Part shown: piece by piece, positions 1 through 5,441 of the stretch
How positions within the stretch are numbered: the first letter of the stretch is position 1
Layout of the letters: the number at the start of each line of letters is the position of its first letter
Assembly: GCA_026416755.1 (NCBI GenBank)
Contig: JAOAEP010000093.1
Location: 1 to 9,561 of the forward strand
Reading direction: 5' to 3'
Source of the DNA: a bacterium
Lineage (GTDB): Bacteria > Ratteibacteria > UBA8468 > B48-G9 > JAFGKM01
Length of the DNA: 9,561 nt
The notes under the pieces: generated by a model
Told to the model about the DNA's origin: nothing
Database searches by the model: none
The model's input: the letters and a program-made list of their open reading frames with translations, nothing else
Made by a program: the position numbers and the translations under genes

Positions 1-1527
1 GGAGGGGGTTTAAGTGGACTTTTTACTGCTTATGAGTTAAGAGATTTTAATACACTTATAATTTTTAAAAATGGAATTGAGCAGTCATGTAGTTATAATG
101 CACAAGGAGGAATAGCAGTTGCTTTTGCAGAAGGAGATAGTCCAGAAATTCACAAAGAGGATACTTTAAAAACAGGTTATTATTTCAATGATGAAAAAGC
201 AGTTGATATTCTTGTTAAAGAGGGGATGGAAAGGATTAAGGAGATTATAGAACTTGGGTTTATATTTGATAAAAAAGATGGAAATCTTCATTTTACAAGA
301 GAAGGTGGTCATTCAAAAAATAGAATTTTACATTCTAATGGAGATGCGACTGGAAGATATTTAACAACATTTTTTTATGACCTTGTTTTAAAATCTGAAA
401 ATATTAAAATTTTAAAAGATTGTTTTCTAATTGACTTTATTTCCTTAGATAACGAAATTAAAGGAGCAATTGTCCTCGAGGAAAAGAAAAACAAAATAGT
501 TTTAATACAAGCAAAATGCTATGTTTTATCAACAGGTGGAGCGGGAACAGTTTTCCAAGAAACAACAAATCCTCCTTATATAACAGGTGATGGAATTGCG
601 GCGGCTTATAGAAAAAATGTAGAACTTGTTGACCTTGAATTCTACCAGTTTCACCCAACTACTTTTTACAAAGCAGGAGCCCCAAGATTTCTAATTTCAG
701 AAAGTGTAAGAGGAGAAGGTGGGATTTTAAGAAATATTAATGGAGAAAGATTTATGCTTGATTATCATCCATTAGGAGAACTTGCACCAAGAGATATAGT
801 TTCCAGAGCAATTATTGACCAGATGAAAAAAACAAATTCAAATTGTGTATATCTGGATTTAACACATTTGAAAAAAGAGTATATTAAAAGTAGATTCCCT
901 CAAATCTATAGTTTTTGTAGAACTTATGGCATTGAACCTAGTAAAGATTTAATACCTGTAAGACCATCTGCACATTTTTTTATGGGAGGTATAAAAACAG
1001 ATCTATGGGGAAAAACAAATATACCTAACCTATTTGCTTGCGGTGAATGTGCATGGACAGGTGTCCATGGAGCAAATCGTCTTGCAAGTAATTCACTTTT
1101 GGAATGTCTTGTTTTTGGTAAAAGGGTTGGACTTAAAATAAAGGAAGAAAATTTTAAAATTTTAGATGTAAATATAAAATATTCCTTCACGAAAAAAGTA
1201 GATGTTTTCATTGATAAAGAGGACTTAAAAAGGTCTATAAGAAGTTTGATGTGGAGAAATGTAGGAATAGAAAGAGATGAAGAATCGTTAAAATACGCTC
1301 TTGAAAATTTAAAAGAATGGCAAAAATATGCTTTCTTGAAAGAATTTAATGACAGAAATGGGTTTGAGAGTTTGAATATGTTAATAGTTGCAAGTTTAAT
1401 AACAGAATCTGCACTTATTAGAAAAGAAACAAGAGGTGCTCACTATAGAAAGGACTATCCATTTACAGATGACAAAAACTGGAAAAAACATATTATTGTT
1501 AGTAAAAAGGGAATAGAAATAAGATGA
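1..1527 (+). CDS. nadB: L-aspartate oxidase (NadB), 5' end cut off by the window
   Basis: FAD enzyme that oxidises L-aspartate to iminoaspartate, the first step of de novo NAD synthesis; in anaerobes of this family fumarate can be the electron acceptor. The frame is open from base 1, giving 508 residues; the first visible residues, GGGLSGL, are the FAD-binding GxGxxG motif, so only about 10-15 residues are missing. Numbered from the window edge, other hallmarks are AQGGIA (about 36), EGGHS (101-105), QFHPT (216-220), SESVRGEGG (233-241), APRDIVSRA (262-270), HFFMGGI (325-331) and the NadB signature GVHGANRLASNSLLE (354-368). The C-terminus RGAHYRKDYPFTDD is also NadB-like. SdhA/FrdA flavoproteins share the fold, but the GANRLASNSLLE block and the tail fit NadB better, and no succinate dehydrogenase partner genes follow. 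An internal ATG at 226 is not the true start. The stop overlaps the next gene (ATGA at 1524-1527). nadA and nadC are not visible here. Confidence 0.95.
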   Translation, partial: GGGLSGLFTAYELRDFNTLIIFKNGIEQSCSYNAQGGIAVAFAEGDSPEIHKEDTLKTGYYFNDEKAVDILVKEGMERIKEIIELGFIFDKKDGNLHFTREGGHSKNRILHSNGDATGRYLTTFFYDLVLKSENIKILKDCFLIDFISLDNEIKGAIVLEEKKNKIVLIQAKCYVLSTGGAGTVFQETTNPPYITGDGIAAAYRKNVELVDLEFYQFHPTTFYKAGAPRFLISESVRGEGGILRNINGERFMLDYHPLGELAPRDIVSRAIIDQMKKTNSNCVYLDLTHLKKEYIKSRFPQIYSFCRTYGIEPSKDLIPVRPSAHFFMGGIKTDLWGKTNIPNLFACGECAWTGVHGANRLASNSLLECLVFGKRVGLKIKEENFKILDVNIKYSFTKKVDVFIDKEDLKRSIRSLMWRNVGIERDEESLKYALENLKEWQKYAFLKEFNDRNGFESLNMLIVASLITESALIRKETRGAHYRKDYPFTDDKNWKKHIIVSKKGIEIR

Positions 1528-2909
1528 AAGAAAGAATAAAAGATAGAAAGCAACCAGTTGAAATAAGAATAAAAAATTTTAATGAAGTTTCTTTTGGATT
1601 TGATGAAAAACAAGCAGTTGAAGAAGCAAGTAGATGTCTTCAATGTAAAAAAGCGCCCTGTATTAAGGGATGTCCAGTAGAAATTAATATACCAAAATTT
1701 ATAAAAGAAATAAAAGAAGGCAATTTTCAAAAATCTCTTGAGACCATTTATGAAAAAAATTTATTACCTGCAATATGTGGAAGAGTTTGTCCTCAAGAAA
1801 CACAATGTGAACAATTATGTACTCTTTCCAAAAAGTATGAACCTATTGCCATAGGGAAACTTGAAAGATTTTCAGCAGATAATGCAAATGTGACTTTATC
1901 TTGTCAGGTTGATGTTAATTCTCCCTCAATGGATCAAAAAGTTGCTGTGATTGGTTCTGGACCTGCTGGTTTAACTTGTGCCTCTGAACTTGCCAGATGT
2001 GGAACAAAAGTTACAATATTTGAAGCACTCCATAAACCTGGTGGAGTTCTAATCTATGGAATTCCTGAATTTCGCCTTCCTAAAAAGATTGTAGAAAAAG
2101 AAATAAATCAACTTTTAAACTTGGGAGTTGAAATAAAAACAAATATTATAATTGGGAAAACGATAACAATAGATGAGTTATTTCAAATGGGATACAAAGC
2201 CATATTTATAGGAACAGGAGCAGGGTTACCTAATTTCTTAGGAATTCCTGGTGAAAATTTGCTAAGAGTTTATTCTGCCAATGAATTTTTAACAAGAGTT
2301 AATTTAATGAAAGGATATTTATTCCCTGAATATGATACACCTGTTTCTGTGGGAAAGAAAGTTGCTGTTATTGGAGGTGGAAATGTTGCAATGGATTCTG
2401 CAAGAAGTGCCTTAAGACTTGGTGCAAAGGAAGTAGTAGTATTATACAGACGGACAGAAAAAGAAATGCCTGCAAGGAAAGAAGAATATGAAAATGCTAT
2501 TGAAGAAGGTATAAAATTTATATTTCTGGTTCAACCTATTGAAATAATTGGTGATGATAATGGTTATGTAAAAGGAATAAAAGTTGTACATAATAAACTT
2601 GGAGAACCTGACGAAAGTGGCAGAAGAAAGCCAATTCCTATTCCAAACAGTGAAGAAATTTTACCTTTTGACACAGTAATAGTGGCAATTGGACAATCAC
2701 CAAGTCCTTTAATACCTCTCACATATCCTTATTTAAAAACAGGAAGACATGGAAATATAATTGTAAACCCTGAAACTTGTGAAACTAATGTTAATGGAAT
2801 ATATGCTGGTGGAGATATAGCAACTGGTTCTGCTACAGTAATAAGTGCAATGGGTATGGGTAAAAAAGCAGCAAAATCAATAATTGAATACCTTAAAAAG
2901 AATTTTTAG
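1524..2909 (+). CDS. gltA: NADPH-dependent glutamate synthase small-subunit-like / NfnB-type FAD-Fe-S oxidoreductase
   Basis: 461-residue pyridine-nucleotide oxidoreductase of the GltD / homotetrameric GltA / NfnB (SudA) family, which moves electrons between NADPH, FAD and Fe-S clusters in the cytoplasm. The N-terminus has eight cysteines in two blocks, C38-x2-C41-x4-C46-x3-C50 and C85-x3-C89-x5-C95-x3-C99, for two [4Fe-4S] clusters. Glu114 in GKLERF aligns with the non-cysteine cluster ligand of this family (Gln in dihydropyrimidine dehydrogenase). An FAD Rossmann motif (VIGSGPAGL, 142-150) and YGIPEFRLPK (178-187) follow, then an NADPH motif (VIGGGNVAMD, 282-291) with RR309-310 suited to the 2'-phosphate, and a C-terminal FAD motif (YAGGDIATG, 427-435). 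It overlaps nadB by ATGA, implying translational coupling. No GltB large subunit or NfnA partner is adjacent, so the physiological reaction is uncertain; homotetrameric glutamate synthase and bifurcating transhydrogenase subunit are both possible. The symbol follows the homotetrameric GltA convention and is tentative. Confidence 0.85.
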   Translation: MKERIKDRKQPVEIRIKNFNEVSFGFDEKQAVEEASRCLQCKKAPCIKGCPVEINIPKFIKEIKEGNFQKSLETIYEKNLLPAICGRVCPQETQCEQLCTLSKKYEPIAIGKLERFSADNANVTLSCQVDVNSPSMDQKVAVIGSGPAGLTCASELARCGTKVTIFEALHKPGGVLIYGIPEFRLPKKIVEKEINQLLNLGVEIKTNIIIGKTITIDELFQMGYKAIFIGTGAGLPNFLGIPGENLLRVYSANEFLTRVNLMKGYLFPEYDTPVSVGKKVAVIGGGNVAMDSARSALRLGAKEVVVLYRRTEKEMPARKEEYENAIEEGIKFIFLVQPIEIIGDDNGYVKGIKVVHNKLGEPDESGRRKPIPIPNSEEILPFDTVIVAIGQSPSPLIPLTYPYLKTGRHGNIIVNPETCETNVNGIYAGGDIATGSATVISAMGMGKKAAKSIIEYLKKNF

Positions 2910-3766
2910 TACTTTAAAGGTGGTTGCCACTCCCATATTTGTAATTGTTTTTTATCAACGGGACATTGAATTTTAGGCATAATAAATTCATAATTCGGGA
3001 AATTACCACAATCAAATCTTATACCCTTCTTTGCAAGTTCAACAGGACATTCATTATATAAAAAATGAAAAATTTCAAATGTCTGACACCCATCAGATGT
3101 TCTACCACAACTATTACATTTAAACCTCGGTATTACTGCAGTCCCTTCTTTTATAAAATATCCACTAAATTTGACTTTTTCTCCACAATTTATACAAGTT
3201 CCTTCTATACTTGCAAAATTTGCTCTTTTAAAAGTTATTTTTAATTTTTCTTTCTGAAACTCGTCAAGATAATTGTTAGGTAGAGCGATAAGTTTTGGTA
3301 ATGTAATTTTAATTCTATCACTTTTTTCATAAATTTTAGGCACAAATCTATTAAAATATTTTCCAAATTTTGACTGACTTATTTCTTTTGCAGTGTTTGG
3401 TGAAGAACTCATAATATTTAATAAAAAGTTGGCAAAAAATATTCCTTCAATTATCCCTGTAAAAAAACCAAAAATTCTATCTAAAATATGTTTTATATAA
3501 ACTTTCTTCCTTAAAACTTCTATCCCTACAATTATTGAAAGAATAAAAAGAAAAGAAAAAAGATGAAAGAAAAGAATATCAACAGGTGTCCCTATTATAT
3601 TAAATCTTCTAAATAGATTTACAGGGGCCCTATAAGCAATTGAACCTAAAGAAACACCGCCAAAAATTCCAATAATATCTATAACTCCACCTATAAAACC
3701 TCTTATAATACCTGTAAGAACCCCGCTTAAAAATAAAATAATAATTATAAAATCAATTCCGGTCAT
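2906..3766 (-). CDS. CvpA-family membrane protein with C-terminal zinc-ribbon-like domain
   Basis: 286 residues. Residues 1 to about 120 are a CvpA-like membrane domain: hydrophobic segments near 4-28, 30-46, 62-84 and 97-119, with the family-typical start DFIIIILFLSGVLTGIIRGF. CvpA was named for colicin V production and is an inner-membrane protein of unclear molecular role. After a polar linker (about 120-185), the C-terminus has eight cysteines: C191-x2-C194 and C217-x2-C220 form a zinc-ribbon pattern, followed by C227, C240, C253 and C268, which could form a second site or be structural. CvpA proteins are usually about 160-200 residues and lack such a tail. The ATG at 3764-3766 is chosen because it gives the complete first membrane helix; no Shine-Dalgarno is visible upstream, so the mRNA may be leaderless. 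The stop overlaps by 4 bases the stop of the convergent oxidoreductase gene. Function unknown; the CvpA assignment is solid for the N-terminal half only. Confidence 0.8.
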   Translation of the reverse strand: MTGIDFIIIILFLSGVLTGIIRGFIGGVIDIIGIFGGVSLGSIAYRAPVNLFRRFNIIGTPVDILFFHLFSFLFILSIIVGIEVLRKKVYIKHILDRIFGFFTGIIEGIFFANFLLNIMSSSPNTAKEISQSKFGKYFNRFVPKIYEKSDRIKITLPKLIALPNNYLDEFQKEKLKITFKRANFASIEGTCINCGEKVKFSGYFIKEGTAVIPRFKCNSCGRTSDGCQTFEIFHFLYNECPVELAKKGIRFDCGNFPNYEFIMPKIQCPVDKKQLQIWEWQPPLKY

Positions 3767-3772
3767 ACAAAA

Positions 3773-3783
3773 ATAATATCATA
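3773..3783 (-). promoter_or_regulatory. possible -10 element(s) of the CvpA-like gene
   Basis: Two overlapping -10-like hexamers lie on the minus strand just before the ATG at 3766: TATGAT (3783-3778) and TATTAT (3778-3773). They follow the upstream terminator, so the CvpA-like gene needs its own promoter or read-through. With either hexamer the transcript would start within a few bases of the ATG, matching the lack of a Shine-Dalgarno. No good -35 hexamer is found at 16-18 bp, so the assignment is weak. Confidence 0.3.
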
Positions 3784-3787
3784 AAAT

Positions 3788-3826
3788 AAAAAAAAGAAAA
3801 AGGGAGTTCTATCGTAGAACTCCCTT
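3788..3826 (-). terminator. intrinsic terminator of the coiled-coil gene pair
   Basis: On the minus strand a perfect 12-bp stem, AAGGGAGTTCTA / TAGAACTCCCTT (arms 3826-3815 and 3811-3800), encloses a 3-base loop CGA and is followed by a T-rich run (TTTCTTTTTTTT, 3799-3788). It lies 11 bases after the stop of the downstream coiled-coil gene, the expected place for a rho-independent terminator. On the plus strand the stem is followed by TAATTAAAA without a T-tract, so it should act on minus-strand transcripts only. Confidence 0.93.
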
Positions 3827-3836
3827 AATTAAAACA

Positions 3837-4211
3837 TTATTTCTGTCCTTCTCTTTCCTTTCTCCTTTCCTCCCACTCTTTTCTCATATCTTCCATTTTC
3901 TTTTTCAATGTTTGATATTCTTGATTTGTTGACAATTTCTGCTGAAGTTTTTCTTCTAATTGTCTTTGAAGAGAAGTGATTTGTTCTTGTAATTTTTTTA
4001 ATTCAGGGTCACTTTGAATTGTCTGAATCTCTATTTCTCTCATTTTTCTTCTTATTTCTCCCGCTTCAGCAAAAGGCCCTTCTCTCCTCTCTCCTGTAAA
4101 TCCTTGTCCACCCGGAATTCCTCCAGGCCCTCTTCTTTCTTGAGAATAAACTGAATATGTAATACCCAAAAGTAAAGTCCCAAGAAGAACAGAAAGCATA
4201 ATTTTTTTCAT
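3837..4211 (-). CDS. small exported coiled-coil protein, copy 2 (unknown function)
   Basis: 124 residues; family not recognised. A Sec signal peptide (MKK, hydrophobic core about 4-19, likely cleavage after VYS at residue 23) is followed by a Gly/Pro/Arg-rich linker (about 25-47) and a highly charged, Glu/Lys/Arg/Gln-rich helical region (50-122) expected to form a coiled coil. Residues 59-109 align without gaps to residues 61-111 of the upstream gene's product with 27 of 51 identities, including DPELKK and NQEYQ, so the two are tandem paralogs. Its start overlaps the upstream stop (ATGA, 4211-4208), and a strong ribosome binding site (AGGAGG) lies inside the upstream gene's 3' end. A strong terminator follows the stop. 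An exported, probably periplasmic or envelope role is inferred; a Skp- or Spy/CpxP-like small helical envelope factor is conceivable, but no diagnostic motif supports it. Confidence 0.85.
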   Translation of the reverse strand: MKKIMLSVLLGTLLLGITYSVYSQERRGPGGIPGGQGFTGERREGPFAEAGEIRRKMREIEIQTIQSDPELKKLQEQITSLQRQLEEKLQQKLSTNQEYQTLKKKMEDMRKEWEERRKEREGQK

Positions 4212-4672
4212 ATTTTTTCACCTCCTTTCATTTTTTCTATTCTTTCTTTTATATTCTTTTCTAATTTTTCTTTCCTTTCCTCCATCTCTTTTTTCATTTT
4301 TTCTCTTCTTTCCTCCATCTCCTTTTTTATTTTTTCATGTATCTCTTCTATTTTTCTCTTTAATTCTTGGTATTCTTGATTATCTTTTAATTTTTCCTGA
4401 ATTTTCTTTTCCATTTCCATCTTTAAAAAGTTTAACTGGTCATTAATTTTTTTCAATTCAGGGTCATTATTAATTGTTTCCTTTTCAATTTCCTTTATTC
4501 TTTTATGCGTCTCAATCACTTCTCGTAATTTTTCTCTAATCTGAATATTTTCTTTCATCATTTGTTCATATTTCTCTCTTATAGATGGTGAAATATTCTC
4601 TTTTTTAAACTGGGCATTAAGTCCATTCTGTGTTGTTAAAATTAAGATAGTTAATATCAAAAACTTTTTCAT
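4208..4672 (-). CDS. small exported coiled-coil protein, copy 1 with hendecad repeats (unknown function)
   Basis: 154 residues; family not recognised. A signal peptide (MKKFLILTILILTT core, cleavage likely after LNA at residue 20) precedes an almost continuous charged helix rich in Glu, Lys, Arg, Ile and Met. Residues 61-111 match the downstream gene's product (27 of 51 identical, no gaps; shared DPELKK and NQEYQ). The C-terminus then carries four consecutive 11-residue units (105-115, 116-126, 127-137, 138-148), the middle two reading KKEMEERREKM and KKEMEERKEKL, a hendecad coiled-coil pattern. The Gly-rich linker of copy 2 is absent. The ATG at 4672 has a good ribosome binding site (AAAGGAG, six bases away). 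It is the first gene of a two-gene unit that starts at the divergent promoter region and ends at the terminator near 3800. The product is probably an elongated oligomeric envelope protein; its partner or ligand is unknown. Confidence 0.85.
   Translation of the reverse strand: MKKFLILTILILTTQNGLNAQFKKENISPSIREKYEQMMKENIQIREKLREVIETHKRIKEIEKETINNDPELKKINDQLNFLKMEMEKKIQEKLKDNQEYQELKRKIEEIHEKIKKEMEERREKMKKEMEERKEKLEKNIKERIEKMKGGEKI
4217..4227 (-). promoter_or_regulatory. strong Shine-Dalgarno of coiled-coil copy 2
   Basis: The minus strand reads AAGGAGGTGAA at 4227-4217, close to a full anti-16S match, with GGAGG about nine bases before the ATG at 4211. It sits inside the last codons of the upstream paralog. 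It supports the ATG start and suggests copy 2 initiates efficiently by itself as well as by coupling through the ATGA overlap. Confidence 0.85.
4262..4327 (-). repeat. 33-bp tandem duplication inside coiled-coil copy 1
   Basis: Two adjacent 33-base units, 4295-4327 and 4262-4294, match at 28 of 33 positions by direct comparison. They encode the 11-residue units KKEMEERREKM and KKEMEERKEKL. The high DNA identity points to a fairly recent in-frame duplication that lengthened the coiled coil by one hendecad; flanking units at 105-115 and 138-148 are more diverged copies at protein level. Confidence 0.75.
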
Positions 4673-4678
4673 TTTTTG

Positions 4679-4685
4679 CTCCTTT
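4679..4685 (-). promoter_or_regulatory. Shine-Dalgarno of coiled-coil copy 1
   Basis: The minus strand reads AAAGGAG at 4685-4679, six bases before the ATG at 4672. It decides the start codon of copy 1 and contrasts with the divergent HAD gene, which has no ribosome binding site. Confidence 0.8.
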
Positions 4686-4698
4686 AAATTTTAGACAT

Positions 4699-4727
4699 TT
4701 GAAAAGGGAAAAGGTTTAGTGTATTAT
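4699..4727 (+). promoter_or_regulatory. sigma70-like promoter of the HAD phosphatase gene
   Basis: TTGAAA (-35, 4699-4704) and TATTAT (-10, 4722-4727) are separated by exactly 17 bp. Transcription would be expected to start around 4734-4738, right at the ATG at 4738. No Shine-Dalgarno lies at a workable distance (the purine run AAAAGGGAAAAGG at 4702-4714 is about 24 bases away), so the transcript is probably leaderless. Confidence 0.7.
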
Positions 4728-4728
4728 A
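4723..4728 (-). promoter_or_regulatory. candidate -10 box for the coiled-coil pair
   Basis: The minus strand reads TATAAT at 4728-4723, a perfect -10 consensus, which would give a leader of about 44 bases before the ATG at 4672. No good -35 hexamer is found 16-18 bp upstream, which would fall inside the first codons of the divergent HAD gene. It shares bases 4723-4727 with the -10 box of that gene on the other strand. Confidence 0.4.
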
Positions 4729-4737
4729 TTTCCCTAT

Positions 4738-5391
4738 ATGAAAAAAAGGCATGCTATTTTTGACCTTGATGGAACTTTAATTGATGCTTACAATTCAATT
4801 TATAAAACAATTGATTTTATTTGTGAAAAATTAAACATAAAAAAAATTGAATATGAAAGAATTAAAAGAGCAGTTGGTGGTGGAGATAAAAAACTTATTC
4901 AGAATTTATTTGGAGAAAAGTATTTTGAAATTGCTCATACTTTATATAGGGAAAACTATTTGAAGTTTTTAAAAAATAATGTGAAATTGCTCCCAGGCGC
5001 TATTGAGATTTTGAATGAATTCAAAAATAAAAACTTAAAAATTTCAGTTGCTACTAACAGGTCAAAATTTTGTTTATCACAATTATTAAATGAAGGAAAT
5101 ATTAGGGATTACTTTGATAATATTTTATGTAGTGATGATGTTAAAAATTTGAAACCAGACCCAGAGATAATTTTAAAATTATTGGAAAAAACAAATTCAA
5201 AAAAAGAAGAAACATTTTATGTAGGGGATATGGATATTGATTACCAAACAGGGAAAAATGCAGGGGTTGATACATACATAGTCCTTACAGGTTCTTGTAA
5301 AAAAAACGATTTTGCCATATATAAAAATCCTTTGATTTTTGATAACTTGTTACAGTTAAAAAAATTTTTAATTGAAAACATGTTAATTTAG
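4738..5391 (+). CDS. HAD-superfamily phosphatase, phosphoglycolate phosphatase-like
   Basis: 217 residues, typical of class IA HAD hydrolases such as phosphoglycolate phosphatase (Gph) and pyrophosphatase PpaX. These are cytoplasmic Mg-dependent phosphomonoesterases acting through a phospho-aspartate. Motif I is DLDGTL (nucleophile D9, acid/base D11), motif II is VATNRS (T106), motif III is LKPDPE (K139) and motif IV is VGDMDID (D164, D168). The helical cap lies between motifs I and II (about 15-85), as in class IA. The substrate cannot be read from the sequence. The ATG at 4738 is fixed because motif I begins at residue 9; the gene has a well-spaced promoter ending about 10 bases before it and no ribosome binding site. 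It lies 50 bases upstream of eno, whose own promoter overlaps this gene's 3' end, so some transcripts may carry both genes. Removal of phosphoglycolate or a similar damaged or side-product metabolite is a guess from the family. Confidence 0.9.
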   Translation: MKKRHAIFDLDGTLIDAYNSIYKTIDFICEKLNIKKIEYERIKRAVGGGDKKLIQNLFGEKYFEIAHTLYRENYLKFLKNNVKLLPGAIEILNEFKNKNLKISVATNRSKFCLSQLLNEGNIRDYFDNILCSDDVKNLKPDPEIILKLLEKTNSKKEETFYVGDMDIDYQTGKNAGVDTYIVLTGSCKKNDFAIYKNPLIFDNLLQLKKFLIENMLI

Positions 5392-5400
5392 GAATATAAT
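5372..5400 (+). promoter_or_regulatory. sigma70-like promoter of the eno operon
   Basis: TTGAAA (5372-5377) and TATAAT (5395-5400) are spaced by exactly 17 bp. The -35 box is within the last codons of the HAD gene and the -10 box starts four bases after its stop. A start near 5407 would give a leader of about 35 bases holding the strong ribosome binding site of eno. It probably drives the whole eno to M20 run. Confidence 0.85.
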
Positions 5401-5430
5401 ACAATTACCATATAAAAAATTAAAGCAGAG

Positions 5431-5437
5431 AGGAGGG
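5431..5437 (+). promoter_or_regulatory. strong Shine-Dalgarno of eno
   Basis: AGGAGGG at 5431-5437 ends four bases before the ATG at 5442. It supports this start, which gives the usual enolase N-terminus, and fits high expression of a glycolytic enzyme. Confidence 0.85.
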
Positions 5438-5441
5438 AAAA

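Noticed and set aside
226..228. ATG at 226 as the start of nadB.
   Set aside because: The frame is open to base 1 and the upstream residues contain the FAD-binding GxGxxG and the NadB AQGG motif, so the true start lies before the window.
458..1211. Open reading frames on the minus strand across nadB (458-658 and 924-1211).
   Set aside because: They lie antisense within a well-conserved NadB frame, have no ribosome binding site or recognisable domain, and look like shadow frames of AT-rich coding sequence.
2890..2921. Imperfect hairpin at the convergent stop codons as a bidirectional terminator.
   Set aside because: The stem is short, AT-rich and interrupted, and neither side is followed by a T-tract.
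4741..4747. Run of seven A right after the HAD start codon as a programmed slippage site.
   Set aside because: Lys-Lys codons (AAA AAA) after ATG are common in AT-rich genomes, and the normal frame gives the complete protein.
5353..5371. AT-only inverted repeat TTAAAAAAATTTTTAA near the HAD gene end as a possible terminator.
   Set aside because: It contains no G-C pairs and is still within the coding sequence, so it would not make a stable terminator stem.
5401..5441. The eno leader as a possible riboswitch or attenuator.
   Set aside because: Only about 35 bases and AT-rich, with no stable hairpin or known riboswitch core; it appears to be an ordinary leader.
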